Shown here piece after piece: positions 1 through 5,943 of a stretch of 9,831 nt of DNA. Every line of letters starts with the position of its first letter. The stretch's first letter is position 1. The stretch is taken from NCBI GenBank assembly GCA_947631875.1, contig CANRMV010000033.1, positions 1-9,831 of the forward strand, read 5' to 3'. The notes beneath the pieces were generated by a model, which did not search any database, was not told the DNA's origin, and saw only the letters and a program-made list of their open reading frames with translations. Source of the stretch: an uncultured Clostridia bacterium (GTDB lineage: Bacteria; Bacillota; Clostridia; Christensenellales; UBA1242). A program made the translations under genes and the position numbers.

Positions 1-47
1 TCCGTAAAAATTCGATAAGCGCACGCAGAATTTTAGGATTTTGCCGT

Positions 48-98
48 AGGTTAAATGAAGCATTTCAAATTTAACCTTATGCGCGCGCCAGCGCGCGG
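48..98. repeat. Two adjacent inverted repeats at window start
   Basis: AGGTTAAAT (48-56) pairs with ATTTAACCT (69-77), and GAA/TTC (57-59/64-66) extends the stem inwards. A GC-only palindrome follows directly, with GCGCGC at 81-86 and 91-96. This is very unusual base composition for such an AT-rich window. There is no clean T-run directly after either stem, so they may be the end of an upstream transcript or protein-binding sites. No gene is visible in 1-162. Confidence 0.5.
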
Positions 99-101
99 CA
101 G

Positions 102-138
102 TTGCATTTTTGCAATTTTTACTAATTTTTTTTAAAAT
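102..138 (+). promoter_or_regulatory. Promoter with TTGC-n6-GCAA operator for left operon
   Basis: A -35-like TTGCAA (110-115) and a -10 TAAAAT (133-138) are separated by exactly 17 bases. The -35 lies inside the perfect dyad TTGCATTTTTGCAA (102-115). A repressor bound to the dyad would block RNA polymerase. The same dyad with six-base spacing occurs at 4659-4672, and TTGCAA motifs cluster at 6371-6437 next to the HTH repressor gene. This suggests, by inference, that the repressor encoded at 5944-6303 also controls this operon. Confidence 0.5.
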
Positions 139-162
139 TTTTTAATTTTTTTGGAGTGAAAA

Positions 163-393
163 ATGGGGTTAAGTGTATCTAATCAAGTTGATGAAAAAAA
201 TTATTTTAGTTTATCTCACATAAATCCGGAATTCATGAAAGATCACGGGTTAACAATCTCAGCCAACAAATTGCGTCAAATCGCGCGTAGAAGCCCAAAT
301 TATTTCATTATTTACACCGGGCAAAGCAAAATGTTAAATTGCCAGCGCAGGACAAAAATTTTCAAATATGAAGATTTTAAGGGAGCGCAATGA
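163..393 (+). CDS. Small basic protein, possible excisionase-like DNA-binding protein
   Basis: A 76-residue protein, first gene of a four-gene rightward operon. GGAG lies seven bases before the ATG, which supports this start. Residues about 28-72 (GLTISANKLRQIARRS...KIFKYEDF) are basic. They read like a single helix-turn-helix with a following wing, as in small excisionase or MerR-like proteins that end in a segment for reading a target sequence. No family is recognised with certainty. Its stop overlaps the next start (ATGA at 390-393), so the two are probably translated together. An excisionase role would suit an element that carries an integrase and attP, but this is a guess; it could equally be an early regulator. 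Confidence 0.6.
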   Translation: MGLSVSNQVDEKNYFSLSHINPEFMKDHGLTISANKLRQIARRSPNYFIIYTGQSKMLNCQRRTKIFKYEDFKGAQ

Positions 394-707
394 TGAAGAA
401 GTTCTTAACATTTTTGTTTGGTGATCTAGGCCTTGGCATATCCGCTGCAGTTTGCACCGGACTGTTTGCGGGCCTGTTCCCACTGTTTCTAAGTGGAATA
501 CAAGGCTCAATCATATTAAAAATTCTCAGTTGGGTTATAGCCTTCCCGTTTATACTAGGATCTGGTTTGTCGGCATTGGCCAGTGGTGCAACGCTAATAT
601 TCCGCGGATTCCATAAACAGCTTAAAACGACGAAGGCTTTCTACATAGTATTTGGTCTACTTATACTGATTTGTGTAGCGCTGATTTTAATATTAAATTT
701 AGTTTAA
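390..707 (+). CDS. Small membrane protein, three predicted helices
   Basis: A 105-residue, strongly hydrophobic protein. Three membrane segments can be read at residues about 4-38 (glycine- and phenylalanine-rich, possibly a re-entrant or long helix), 43-71 and 81-104. A short basic stretch (FRGFHKQLKTTK) lies between the second and third. GGGAG at 381-385 is the ribosome-binding site. ATG at 390 overlaps the previous stop, and a second ATG follows directly at 393. It has no cysteine motif or catalytic pattern, and no family is recognised. Small size and position in an early-type operon fit a phage or ICE membrane protein (holin-like or superinfection-exclusion proteins are of this kind), but nothing in the sequence decides between these. 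Confidence 0.75.
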   Translation: MMKKFLTFLFGDLGLGISAAVCTGLFAGLFPLFLSGIQGSIILKILSWVIAFPFILGSGLSALASGATLIFRGFHKQLKTTKAFYIVFGLLILICVALILILNLV

Positions 708-718
708 GGAGAACCGCA

Positions 719-934
719 ATGACACAAAGTAAAACAGATTTTCAACAAGCTTTAGTCGAGCAAATTAGAGATTTAGGCCAAGAATATGATGAATTAGGAC
801 TGTTTAAAGGCATGACAGATCACCAAAAAGCCACAGCAATCGCTTTTGGCCGTCATGTTATGTATATGACATACAATCAGATCAGAAAAAGATATATAAA
901 GCAAACAAAGCAAAAATATAGTAAAACAGCTTAA
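719..934 (+). CDS. Small hypothetical protein, 71 residues
   Basis: The start is set at 719 because AAGGAG (705-710) lies eight bases before this ATG. A longer reading from 671 would run back through the end of the membrane-protein gene. The product is soluble and probably helical, with an acidic first half (EQIRDLGQEYDELGLF) and a basic C-terminal helix (NQIRKRYIKQTKQKYSK). No known motif is seen. Only 11 bases separate it from the upstream stop, and the next gene follows 17 bases on, so it is part of the same operon. The basic tail could contact nucleic acid, but that is speculative. Confidence 0.75.
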   Translation: MTQSKTDFQQALVEQIRDLGQEYDELGLFKGMTDHQKATAIAFGRHVMYMTYNQIRKRYIKQTKQKYSKTA

Positions 935-951
935 AAGGGGGTGATGTGTAG

Positions 952-1146
952 ATGGTTTCGACGCAAAAAATCTTGTTTGAAATTATGCGCTACTATTGTT
1001 GGACACAGCAAGATTTGGCCAATTACTTTAAGCTCGAAAAGAGCCAAGTGTCACGTTGGTTGAGCGGAAAAACGGTTCCAAGATGTGAAACGTATAACAA
1101 GCTTAAAGAAAAATATGACGAAATAATAGCCAAGGACGTGGCATAA
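952..1146 (+). CDS. Small Cro/C1-type helix-turn-helix protein
   Basis: A 64-residue protein that is almost entirely one helix-turn-helix domain. WTQQDLANYF forms the first helix and KSQVSRWLSG the recognition helix (residues about 17-39), as in the Cro/C1 family. GGGGGTGATG, close to the full anti-Shine-Dalgarno complement, lies just before the ATG. It lacks the C-terminal dimerisation extension of the repressor at 5944-6303, so it resembles a Cro-like partner or plasmid copy-control regulator. It is the last gene of the left operon. Target sites are not known; the inverted repeats at 1336-1445 downstream are one possibility. Confidence 0.8.
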   Translation: MVSTQKILFEIMRYYCWTQQDLANYFKLEKSQVSRWLSGKTVPRCETYNKLKEKYDEIIAKDVA

Positions 1147-1156
1147 TTTTACTGAA

Positions 1157-1238
1157 CAGGGCGAAATTCCCTGAAAATATATATAAAATTTAATAAAATT
1201 GAGTGTTTTTTGCTGACACCATGTGCCTAGCATTTTTT
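1157..1238 (+). terminator. Probable terminator(s) of left operon
   Basis: A short hairpin CAGGG (1157-1161) with CCCTG (1169-1173) follows the HTH stop by ten bases but has no T-run. A second hairpin, TGCT (1211-1214) with AGCA (1229-1232) and some inner pairs, is followed by TTTTTT (1233-1238). It also has a T-run on its left, so it could work in both directions. The second is the better candidate. Confidence 0.45.
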
Positions 1239-1335
1239 ATTGTCTTAATTTTGCCTACATATTTTTTCCAAATCGCCCCGGCAAATTTCCAAAAAATTAA
1301 AGAAAAGAAGCAAAAGAAATCTTTACTCTAATTAC

Positions 1336-1402
1336 TTAATCAAAGTAATAACAAGTTACTAGTATATTTCTTGATTAAGAGAAAAAATTACTTGTTATTA
1401 CT
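1336..1402. repeat. Interleaved inverted repeats (pseudoknot geometry)
   Basis: Two perfect inverted repeats are interleaved. TTAATCAA (1336-1343) matches TTGATTAA (1371-1378). The adjoining AGTAATAACAAGT (1344-1356) matches ACTTGTTATTACT (1390-1402). The order a-b-a'-b' is that of an H-type pseudoknot if transcribed, or of two overlapping operator-like sites if it acts as DNA. Confidence 0.7.
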
Positions 1403-1413
1403 ATCCAATATAT

Positions 1414-1445
1414 ATCTATATTATAATAATATTTATAATATAGAT
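1414..1445. repeat. 13-bp AT-only inverted repeat
   Basis: ATCTATATTATAA (1414-1426) is perfectly complementary to TTATAATATAGAT (1433-1445) around a six-base loop. It lies just after the interleaved repeats. It contains several TATAAT-like hexamers on both strands, so it may be a promoter or operator region or an easily melted site such as an origin. No iterons are seen. Confidence 0.65.
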
Positions 1446-1470
1446 TGTTCAAAAAGGTTTTTATTTAAAA

Positions 1471-1602
1471 AAGCGGCCAAGAAGGTCGCTTCGTTCAGAT
1501 TTACTCCAAGTTTAAGCTACACTGGCAGCAAAGCCACCGCTAACAAGAAAAAAAGTCTAAAAAAAGTTCTTTCGAAAAATTTAAAAAAATTTTATAAAAT
1601 GC
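1471..1602. repeat. Left copy of the repeat flanking the DUF3800 cassette
   Basis: This copy begins with the hairpin AAGCGGCC/GGTCGCTT. It continues with TTTACTCCA and the core GGCAGCAAAGCCACCGCT followed by AACAAG and an A-run, and ends just before the R1 promoter. The same order occurs at 2577-2695. The core (1518-1554 against 2623-2660) matches at roughly 31 of 37 positions by eye; the flanks are weaker. Confidence 0.6.
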
Positions 1603-1631
1603 TTGAAATTAACATTTTGTTATGTTATAAT
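1603..1631 (+). promoter_or_regulatory. Promoter of RNA R1 and the DUF3800 cassette
   Basis: TTGAAA (1603-1608), 17 bases, then TATAAT (1626-1631) preceded by TGT, an extended -10. This is one of the best promoters in the window. A start near 1638 is expected. There is no other promoter between it and the DUF3800 gene. Confidence 0.8.
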
Positions 1632-1637
1632 ATCCCT

Positions 1638-1740
1638 GTCAACAATAAGTCCTATGTAGTGCCGTAATCTAGGTAAGCGTCATGTGTTGGCGTCACGTAG
1701 TAGGCAATTGATAAAGGGCGGGCTTATGCTCGCCCTTTTT
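1638..1740 (+). ncRNA. R1: short structured RNA upstream of DUF3800 gene
   Basis: A roughly 103-nt RNA is delimited by the strong promoter and the rho-independent terminator. There is no ribosome-binding site with an open frame inside it. A rod can be drawn: CAAT (1643-1646) with ATTG (1707-1710), CCTA (1651-1654) with TAGG (1701-1704), GTG (1659-1661) with CAC (1694-1696), and an apical region holding TCTAGGTAAGC (1668-1678). R2 has nearly the same sequence (TCTAAGTAAGC, 2524-2534). From memory, several conserved RNA motifs named DUF3800-I, -II and so on have been reported beside DUF3800 genes. Whether R1 belongs to one needs a covariance search. By inference it could be an RNA partner or inhibitor of the protein. 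Confidence 0.65.
1716..1740 (+). terminator. Rho-independent terminator between R1 and DUF3800 gene
   Basis: GGGCGGGC (1716-1723), TTAT loop, GCTCGCCC (1728-1735) and TTTTT. This is an eight-pair stem with one G-U pair on the plus strand. It lies only 17 bases before the DUF3800 start codon, so the gene is probably expressed from transcripts that read through, at a lower level than R1. Confidence 0.85.
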
Positions 1741-1757
1741 AAAATGGAGATTTAAAC

Positions 1758-2444
1758 ATGGTCAATTTGTATTTAGATGAATCAGGTTCAATGACATGTG
1801 ATTATAGCAAGACGCATCCCTATTTTGTTGTCTCAATATTATATGCGAAAAATATAACTAAATTAAAACGATTGTATAAGCGCTTTGTTAGCAAAAACTT
1901 AAACAGGCTTAAAATTGCCGATTCAGGGAAAATGTTTCGGGGAGAAGATTTCCATGAGCTTAAGGGCTCAGAGTTTACGCCAAGTCTAAAAAAAGATTTT
2001 ATTAATTTTTTCAGTAAAGATGATTCTTTCCAATTATTTTACATAGAGATAGATAACGAAAAGGTCGAGAGCAAATATTATAAGAATACGGCTCGGGCTT
2101 TTAATTATATCGTTGTATTGGCCTTAAAATATTTTATTAAACATGGATTTCTTCCTAAGGGTGAACAATACCAAATTCAGATAGATGAAAGAAATCAAAG
2201 AGCTGATGCACGAAAAAGTCTAGAAGATTATTTGTATAGTGAATTATATTTGGCAGATGCGACTGCCGAAGGTGTCGATGTAACTTATTTTGATTCCGCA
2301 AATAACATAATAATCCAACTTGCAGACGTTTTTGCAAACATTTATTATTCTGAATTGAGAACTGGTAACTATTCAGATTCTTTAAATCTCATGAAAAATA
2401 ATAGAATTTTAACTCACGTGTTTAAATTTCCATTACATAAATAA
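1758..2444 (+). CDS. DUF3800-family protein
   Basis: A 228-residue protein with the hallmarks of the DUF3800 family at near full length. These are the N-terminal LYLDESG (D7, E8), HELKGSE (E67, K69), QIDERNQR (D143) and QLADVFAN (D190). This spread of acidic residues across alternating strands and helices suggests an RNase H-like metal-dependent nuclease fold; that is inference, as the family activity is not established. GGAG (1746-1749) supports the start. It lies between two structured RNAs (R1 upstream behind a terminator, R2 downstream), and the whole cassette is bounded by direct repeats. The layout resembles RNA-protein toxin-antitoxin or phage-defence loci. A second DUF3800 gene lies at 5229-5942 but is clearly diverged. 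Confidence 0.85.
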   Translation: MVNLYLDESGSMTCDYSKTHPYFVVSILYAKNITKLKRLYKRFVSKNLNRLKIADSGKMFRGEDFHELKGSEFTPSLKKDFINFFSKDDSFQLFYIEIDNEKVESKYYKNTARAFNYIVVLALKYFIKHGFLPKGEQYQIQIDERNQRADARKSLEDYLYSELYLADATAEGVDVTYFDSANNIIIQLADVFANIYYSELRTGNYSDSLNLMKNNRILTHVFKFPLHK

Positions 2445-2475
2445 CCGGCACGGAATATTTACAATTAAAATTACC

Positions 2476-2481
2476 TATAAT
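2476..2481 (+). promoter_or_regulatory. Possible -10 box for R2
   Basis: TATAAT (2476-2481) is followed by a second overlapping TATAAT (2481-2486). At 17 bases upstream only GAATAT is found, a poor -35. R2 may therefore have a weak promoter, or be cut from the 3' end of the DUF3800 transcript. Confidence 0.4.
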
Positions 2482-2488
2482 ATAATTA

Positions 2489-2604
2489 GACCGGTAACAG
2501 TAAATCCCAATAACATGCTTTTGTCTAAGTAAGCAGTTTTTATACTTGCCATGGTTGGGTAATTACCAGTCTAAAAGGCGGGGCTTAAAAGCCTCGTCTT
2601 TTTA
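2489..2604 (+). ncRNA. R2: structured RNA downstream of DUF3800 gene
   Basis: A roughly 115-nt non-coding stretch with nested helices and its own terminator. GGTAA (2493-2497) pairs with TTACC (2563-2567), and CCCAA (2506-2510) with TTGGG (2555-2559). Inside these, TGCTT (2516-2520) and AAGCA (2531-2535) form a hairpin whose loop contains TCTAAGT. The box TCTAAGTAAGCA matches R1's TCTAGGTAAGCG, so the two RNAs may share a binding partner. Closing helices around a TCTARGTAAGC-bearing apex are seen in both. Function unknown; association with DUF3800 suggests an RNA ligand or antitoxin. Confidence 0.6.
2577..2603 (+). terminator. Rho-independent terminator of R2
   Basis: GGCGGGGCTT (2577-2586) pairs with AAGCCTCGTC (2589-2598), including two G-U pairs, and TTTTT follows. 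The G-U pairs become A-C mismatches on the other strand, so it works for plus-strand transcription. Confidence 0.8.
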
Positions 2605-2695
2605 TTCACTCCACATTCCATCTATACAGGCGGCAAAGCCGCCGCTAATAAGAGAAAAAAATTCCTGATAAAGTTTGTCCAATGGTTTTACTTAT
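2577..2695. repeat. Right copy of the repeat flanking the DUF3800 cassette
   Basis: It repeats the order of 1471-1602: hairpin, CACTCCA, core CAGGCGGCAAAGCCGCCGCTAA (2627-2648 region), AAGAG, A-run, ATAAAGTTTGTCC, then a TATAAT at 2713-2718. The core itself folds as GGCGGC/GCCGCC. Confidence 0.55.
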
Positions 2696-2712
2696 TTCTC
2701 AAGATGTGGTAT

Positions 2713-2718
2713 TATAAT
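2713..2718 (+). promoter_or_regulatory. Possible -10 box left of attP
   Basis: TATAAT (2713-2718) lies at the same distance from the repeat core as the R1 -10 box does from its copy (about 110 bases from core start). The -35 is not recognisable. If active it would transcribe into the attachment site. No gene or clear RNA follows. Confidence 0.3.
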
Positions 2719-2825
2719 CTTGGAGCGATTTTGTATTCAGAAGAAAATTTATTTTCTTGTGCAAAAGTCTAGTCAAATGTCTACATCCCTTTATTTTTCT
2801 AATATGTAGCGATATTGGCCAGGAA

Positions 2826-2870
2826 TTCCCAAGCTGAGGATCGCGGGTTCGAATCCCGTCTTTCGCTCCA
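2826..2870 (+). tRNA. 3' half of a tRNA-Gly(CCC) gene (fragment, att core)
   Basis: Readable in order: anticodon loop TTCCCAA (2826-2832, anticodon CCC at 2828-2830), anticodon stem 3' strand GCTGA, variable loop GGATC, T-stem GCGGG, T-loop TTCGAAT, T-stem CCCGT, acceptor strand CTTTCGC, discriminator T (typical of tRNA-Gly) and encoded CCA. The bases before the anticodon loop (GCCAGGAA) do not pair with GCTGA, and no D-arm or 5' acceptor GCGAAAG is present upstream. It is therefore not a working tRNA. It restores the end of the host gene on integration. Confidence 0.9.
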
Positions 2871-2885
2871 TATTGTGTTTAAGTT

Positions 2886-2930
2886 AATAAGCCACCACAA
2901 CATATTGTAGTGGCTTATTGTTTTGTGTTT
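2886..2930 (+). terminator. Terminator following the tRNA fragment
   Basis: AATAAGCCAC (2886-2895) pairs perfectly with GTGGCTTATT (2910-2919), with extra ACAA/TTGT pairing in the loop. GTTTTGTGTTT follows. After integration it could serve the restored host tRNA-Gly. On the minus strand it could end the integrase transcript. Confidence 0.7.
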
Positions 2931-2959
2931 CGGTTTGTGAAAAAAGTTTAGTCAAAAGT

Positions 2960-3958
2960 TTAGTCAAAGAACAAGTATAAATCTCCGTAAACTTCGCGCA
3001 ATTGCTCTTTTGGTATGCTTTCCTTTATGTTCGTATATATGTCATTTGTGGTTACAATTGAAGCGTGTCCAAGTTGCATTTGCCTATATTTGTCATTTGC
3101 TCCAAGAAAATACAGATTTGCCGAACATGTATGTCTAAGGCAGTGTAGGCATAGGCTTGGATTTATGCTATGTAATATTTTACCGATGCGTTTTGTTACA
3201 TACTCTTTTTGAAAGTTAAATGTGTCTGCGCCCATATTTTCTTTTAAAAATTCAATAAATGCTTTTGAAACGTGAACGTAACGATCGGCGTTTGCTGTTT
3301 TAGTTCCCCGGATATGTATAATTTGTCGGGCTTCGTTTAAATCTCTTGACATGCTAAAACTCAAAACTTCTTCACGACGTGCACCGACAATCAGGCAAAA
3401 CATAGTGAAAGCATATAGATCTGTATTTTTAACCTCAGCCAGCAATGCTTTCTGCTCGTCTAAGTCTAGTGGCAATCGCGTTTGAATATTTTTTCGTTTA
3501 GGCTTTTCGAGTGCCAATGATAAATCTTTTTTAATTTTGTCGGTGACATATGCATGTTTTAATACCCGGACTACTCGCTGAAATATCTTTTCTTGAAGTC
3601 GTTCTCGATTTATGCTATTTATAAATTTTTGTAACATTTCAGCGGTCAGATGTTCTAAAGTGATTTTTTCAAAAGCAGGGCGGATATACATTCGGCTTAT
3701 ACTCTTCCACTCGTTTTTGGCTTGTCTTGAAATATTTTTACCTTCAATGTATGCTTGGATGTAAGAATCAAACAAATTTGCAAAAGTTTGTGCCTTTAAA
3801 TCAACTTTCTTAACATTTCGGACAACTTTTGGTTGTATTTGCTTAATTCTTTCCAATAATTCTCTATAAGTATTGGCTATGGCATAATACAGCAGTCCGT
3901 GTTCTTGCTTTGAGTATTGCCAACGGCCATCCTTGCGACGATAACAATTTTTTCTCAT
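2960..3958 (-). CDS. int: Tyrosine recombinase/integrase
   Basis: A 332-residue phage/ICE-type integrase of usual length. An N-terminal arm-binding region (YRRKDGRWQYSK) is followed by a helical core-binding domain (about 55-150) and the catalytic domain (160-332). All catalytic residues are present: R194 in GARREE, K220 in RGTKTANADR, H272 and R275 in HCLRH, H298 in LGHAS, and nucleophile Y308 in NDIYTNI. It inserts and, with an excisionase, removes the element at the tRNA-Gly gene. The start is chosen at 3958 because AAGGAG lies eight bases before it. The same frame stays open upstream to 4189 (see 3959-4208). Its stop codon overlaps the right arm-type site of attP. Confidence 0.95.
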   Translation of the reverse strand: MRKNCYRRKDGRWQYSKQEHGLLYYAIANTYRELLERIKQIQPKVVRNVKKVDLKAQTFANLFDSYIQAYIEGKNISRQAKNEWKSISRMYIRPAFEKITLEHLTAEMLQKFINSINRERLQEKIFQRVVRVLKHAYVTDKIKKDLSLALEKPKRKNIQTRLPLDLDEQKALLAEVKNTDLYAFTMFCLIVGARREEVLSFSMSRDLNEARQIIHIRGTKTANADRYVHVSKAFIEFLKENMGADTFNFQKEYVTKRIGKILHSINPSLCLHCLRHTCSANLYFLGANDKYRQMQLGHASIVTTNDIYTNIKESIPKEQLREVYGDLYLFFD

Positions 3959-4208
3959 AGTATCTACTCCTTTTGTTTGATTTTGAGTAGACACCTGACT
4001 AGGCAGCACTGTTATGTTTGATCGGCGCTGCACGATTAAATCTTCTTCTGCTTGCATATAGCCACCAATTATGGCGACGATTTGCTGAATCTTGTTTTGG
4101 TTGGATACGCATTGAGCGGCCAACATTTGAATTTGTTTGTTGTAATTTGTGCTTTCAACACTGAGCTTGTCTAGAGTTTCAAGCGTTTTTTATATCTTTG
4201 ATATTCAT
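3959..4208 (-). pseudogene. Upstream reading frame fused in frame to integrase, broken by 1-base shift
   Basis: A strong ribosome-binding site (AAGGGGGAAAC) precedes ATG at 4208, but that frame reads MNIKDIKNA and stops at 4179. One base less in the A6 run (4186-4191) would give MNIKDIKTLETLDKLSVEST and onwards. That frame stays open for about 83 residues, without a stop, into the integrase start. The stretch looks like real protein: helical, rich in Q, N and E, and with no low-complexity artefact. Either a small gene or N-terminal extension was inactivated by a homopolymer insertion, or a +1 frameshift joins them, or the base is a sequencing error. It does not resemble the heptamer rule for -1 frameshifting, as the -1 frame stops at once. 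Confidence 0.5.
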
Positions 4209-4223
4209 GTTTCCCCCTTTTTA

Positions 4224-4252
4224 TTGACAAATTTTAATTTTAGTGCTAAACT
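4224..4252 (+). promoter_or_regulatory. Promoter of structured RNA R3
   Basis: TTGACA (4224-4229), 17 bases, TAAACT (4247-4252). Transcription would start about 4259, right at the first hairpin of R3. It diverges from the reading frame that begins at 4208 on the other strand. Confidence 0.7.
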
Positions 4253-4258
4253 TGAAAT

Positions 4259-4492
4259 AAGTTAAAGGTGGACTCGGCCTTTAACAATTTAATTTTTTTG
4301 CGATAGTTCTTGCATTAAGAGTCGGCAAGAACAGTCAGCTGGTCAAGAAGTGGTTCCCGAATGGGAGTAAGCAAAGATTTTGTTGAGAATTCCACCAATC
4401 TGTTTGTGCACAAACGGTAAGCTGACGCTAAACTCCGGCAACCAGAATCTTGCGCTATGCGTGAGATGTTGAAGGTTCCGGGGTTTATTTTT
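4259..4492 (+). ncRNA. R3: roughly 230-nt highly structured RNA of unknown family
   Basis: There is no open frame, but a chain of strong helices. They are GTTAAAGG/CCTTTAAC (4261-4268/4278-4285), GTTCTTGC/GCAAGAAC (4306-4313/4325-4332) and GTCAGCT/AGCTGAC (4334-4340/4420-4426). The last encloses GTGG/CCAC (4350-4353/4392-4395), TCCC/GGGA (4355-4358/4363-4366) and the palindrome GTTTGTGCACAAAC (4402-4415). Then comes CCGG-c-AACC/GGTTCCGG (4435-4443/4474-4481) enclosing ATCTTGCG/CGTGAGAT (4447-4454/4460-4467), followed by a U-rich tail. Two pairs in the last helix are G-U on the plus strand but A-C on the minus, so the plus strand is the RNA. I do not recognise it as 6S, tmRNA, RNase P, GOLLD or a self-splicing intron. 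Confidence 0.7.
4435..4491 (+). terminator. Terminal hairpin of R3
   Basis: A two-part stem (CCGG-AACC with GGTT-CCGG, plus the inner eight-pair helix) is followed by GGTTTATTTTT (4482-4491). It serves as the 3' domain of R3 and probably as its terminator. Confidence 0.55.
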
Positions 4493-4625
4493 ATGATAAA
4501 ATCTAAAAAATTGGCAGAAATTGTTTAATTTTTTTTATTTTAGAGTAATAATAATCATGCATTTTCGTATCTTTTGTAGATTTTGAAGAATAATATATTT
4601 TATGTCGACATTTTTCAAAAAATAG

Positions 4626-4672
4626 TTGACAAGCACTTCTAGATGTGTTAAAATAAAGTTGCGAAAATGCAA
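4626..4672 (+). promoter_or_regulatory. Promoter and operator of short RNA R4
   Basis: TTGACA (4626-4631), 17 bases, TAAAAT (4649-4654). The dyad TTGCGAAAATGCAA (4659-4672) covers the expected start point. The preceding AATAGTTGACA is shared with the early promoter at 6361-6370, and the dyad has the same TTGC-n6-GCAA form as 102-115. Control by the element's own repressor is inferred. Confidence 0.7.
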
Positions 4673-4739
4673 TTAACTCACCTATCCTGTTGTTGTAGGA
4701 GGAGTTCTTAAAGCGGTAACTCAGTGGTTGCCGTTTTTT
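4661..4739 (+). ncRNA. R4: ~79-nt RNA convergent on the DUF3800/nuclease operon
   Basis: It is delimited by a near-consensus promoter and a rho-independent terminator. AACTC (4675-4679) pairs with GAGTT (4702-4706), with TCCT/AGGA (4685-4688/4697-4700) inside, and then the terminator hairpin. It contains AGGAGGAG (4697-4704) but no start codon at proper distance, so it is probably non-coding. It overlaps, antisense, the last 19 bases of the gene ending at 4721. It may act as antisense regulator, as RNA partner of the adjacent DUF3800 protein, or as a regulatory short transcript. Confidence 0.6.
4714..4739 (+). terminator. Terminator of R4
   Basis: CGGTAAC (4714-4720) pairs with GTTGCCG (4727-4733) with one G-U pair, and TTTTTT (4734-4739) follows. 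On the minus strand the same pair is A-C and there is no T-run, so the direction is plus. Confidence 0.8.
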
Positions 4740-5236
4740 GTTTTATTGTTTTTATGCTCATGAAATCTTTTTAAAAATTTGTTTAAATTTCTTTTTCCTT
4801 GGACAATAAAGCAAGTTATAAAATAATACGCACGCGATTTATTTTCAAGAACAATCATGATGTTTCGATTTAAACACCAAATGTAAGTTTTAATTTTGTT
4901 TTGCTCCTTATGGTCAAATATTAAAAGGTTTTTACAGGGGGCGCAACAAAGTAACATTTTAGGTATAAAGATCACGGCCTCACATCGCTGCATATCAGGG
5001 TAAGTTTTTTGGTTTGAGGAATATTCCGTTCTAGTTATTATATGATAAAATCTTTCAAGACGATTGGCTCTATCAATCTGCCGTGATATGTATACTGGTT
5101 TATTATTAAAAAAAGTATTTCCACTCACGAAAGTGTCAACCAAAATACGATTTAAATAATCAAAATAAGCTTCAACGTCACCATCAAAATCATTTAAGTT
5201 ACAGCTAGTTAATTTAAACTTGCAGTCATCACTCAT
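4721..5236 (-). CDS. Putative BECR-fold (PBECR-like) nuclease, phage-type
   Basis: A 171-residue soluble protein. The start at 5236 is set by AAGGGGGA five bases upstream; the longer reading from 5257 lacks this. The order of motifs matches, as I remember them, phage proteins of the Barnase-EndoU-ColicinE5/D-RelE-like class. Residues 47-69 (KPVYISRQ...LERFYHIITR) are followed by PDMQRCEAVIFIP (80-92) and by the C-terminal MIVLENKSRAYYFITCFIVQGKRNLNKF (127-154), where related proteins read VIL..R..YYLVTAY. If right, it would cut RNA, with H65, R69, R84 and R135 as candidate active residues. It overlaps the DUF3800 stop by eight bases, so it is translationally coupled. The family assignment is moderate; the overlapping R4 is noted separately. 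Confidence 0.55.
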   Translation of the reverse strand: MSDDCKFKLTSCNLNDFDGDVEAYFDYLNRILVDTFVSGNTFFNNKPVYISRQIDRANRLERFYHIITRTEYSSNQKTYPDMQRCEAVIFIPKMLLCCAPCKNLLIFDHKEQNKIKTYIWCLNRNIMIVLENKSRAYYFITCFIVQGKRNLNKFLKRFHEHKNNKTKNGNH

Positions 5237-5942
5237 AATTATCCCCCTTTGGGTCAAAAACCAACAAGTTAAACTTTTCTTCTCTTAAAAGAGTTGTTTT
5301 AGTAAAGTCATACTTAGATTGCTTTTTAATAATTTCAATTAAGTCTGTTTTCGCTTTGAGTTTGTTTAGGCCACGCAGGTCATAAGCTATTGCTCCAATA
5401 AGCAAATCGGTGATTTGGAGAATTTGAATTTCGTGAGAGCGGACATGCTGAACTTTGTTTATTAAATGTCGATTATACTGTAAATTCATGCGCTTATCTA
5501 AAAGTTCTTTTAGTAGAACTATTCTCTCTTGGGAATTTGTATCCTTGATGTCTAAATAGATATTGTATCTTGCATGAGGAGATATTATTGCCTTCAACAT
5601 CTCAAAATATGCTACATAATAGAATGACTGAAAATTTTGTTTGCTGAATTTTTTAAAATCAAGTTTTCTTTTGTCAATTATAATGGCTCTAAAGTGCATA
5701 TCTTCGTCATCAAAAAAGTCTTGCACCATAACCTTCGCCATATCAAATGTGGATTTGCTCAGTTTTGTCCACTTTATTTCTTGAAACATACTTTTATGCC
5801 AATTTGCTTTTAGTCGTTTTATTCTGTCATTTATTTCTTTCGATTCGTTCTTAGGGCAATATATACAACCAATCACCATGTATGGGTCGCCGTCATTTTC
5901 TCTATGACATGTTTCATCACAATAAACATTAAATTCTTCCAT
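5229..5942 (-). CDS. DUF3800-family protein (second copy)
   Basis: A 237-residue protein with the DUF3800 signature: VYCDET (D9, E10), QEIKW (E55, K57), YLDIKD (D131) and QITDLLIGA (D179). The start at 5942 is favoured over 5960 because GGGAG lies eight bases before it. That start is one base beyond the repressor stop, so the two genes are tightly coupled. Identity to the first DUF3800 protein (1758-2444) is low outside the motifs, so this is not a recent duplication. It sits between repressor and putative nuclease, in the operon expected to be expressed in the quiescent state. A nuclease-like RNase H fold is inferred from the acidic residues; defence, RNA processing or toxin control are all possible roles. 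Confidence 0.8.
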   Translation of the reverse strand: MEEFNVYCDETCHRENDGDPYMVIGCIYCPKNESKEINDRIKRLKANWHKSMFQEIKWTKLSKSTFDMAKVMVQDFFDDEDMHFRAIIIDKRKLDFKKFSKQNFQSFYYVAYFEMLKAIISPHARYNIYLDIKDTNSQERIVLLKELLDKRMNLQYNRHLINKVQHVRSHEIQILQITDLLIGAIAYDLRGLNKLKAKTDLIEIIKKQSKYDFTKTTLLREEKFNLLVFDPKGDNYE

Positions 5943-5943
5943 T

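Larger units (their letters stand above)
1147..1602. other. Non-coding AT-rich stretch between left operon and R1
   Basis: I see no convincing gene here. The open frame 1371-1667 has no ribosome-binding site, runs through inverted repeats and across the R1 promoter, and encodes low-complexity sequence rich in Lys, Asn, Tyr and Leu. The stretch holds a terminator, two sets of inverted repeats and the left copy of the cassette-flanking repeat, described separately. Confidence 0.6.
2766..2968 (+). other. Attachment site (attP-like) with arm-type integrase sites
   Basis: The core is the tRNA-Gly 3' half at 2826-2870. AGTCTAGTCAAA lies to its left (2766-2777). Two perfect tandem copies of AGTTTAGTCAAA (2945-2956, 2957-2968) lie to its right, the last overlapping the integrase stop codon. 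Repeated short sites on both sides of a tRNA-derived core, next to a tyrosine integrase gene, are the standard form of attP. In attL or attR only one phage arm would remain. An inverted repeat CTACAT/ATGTAG (2780-2785, 2814-2819) lies between the left arm site and the core. Confidence 0.7.
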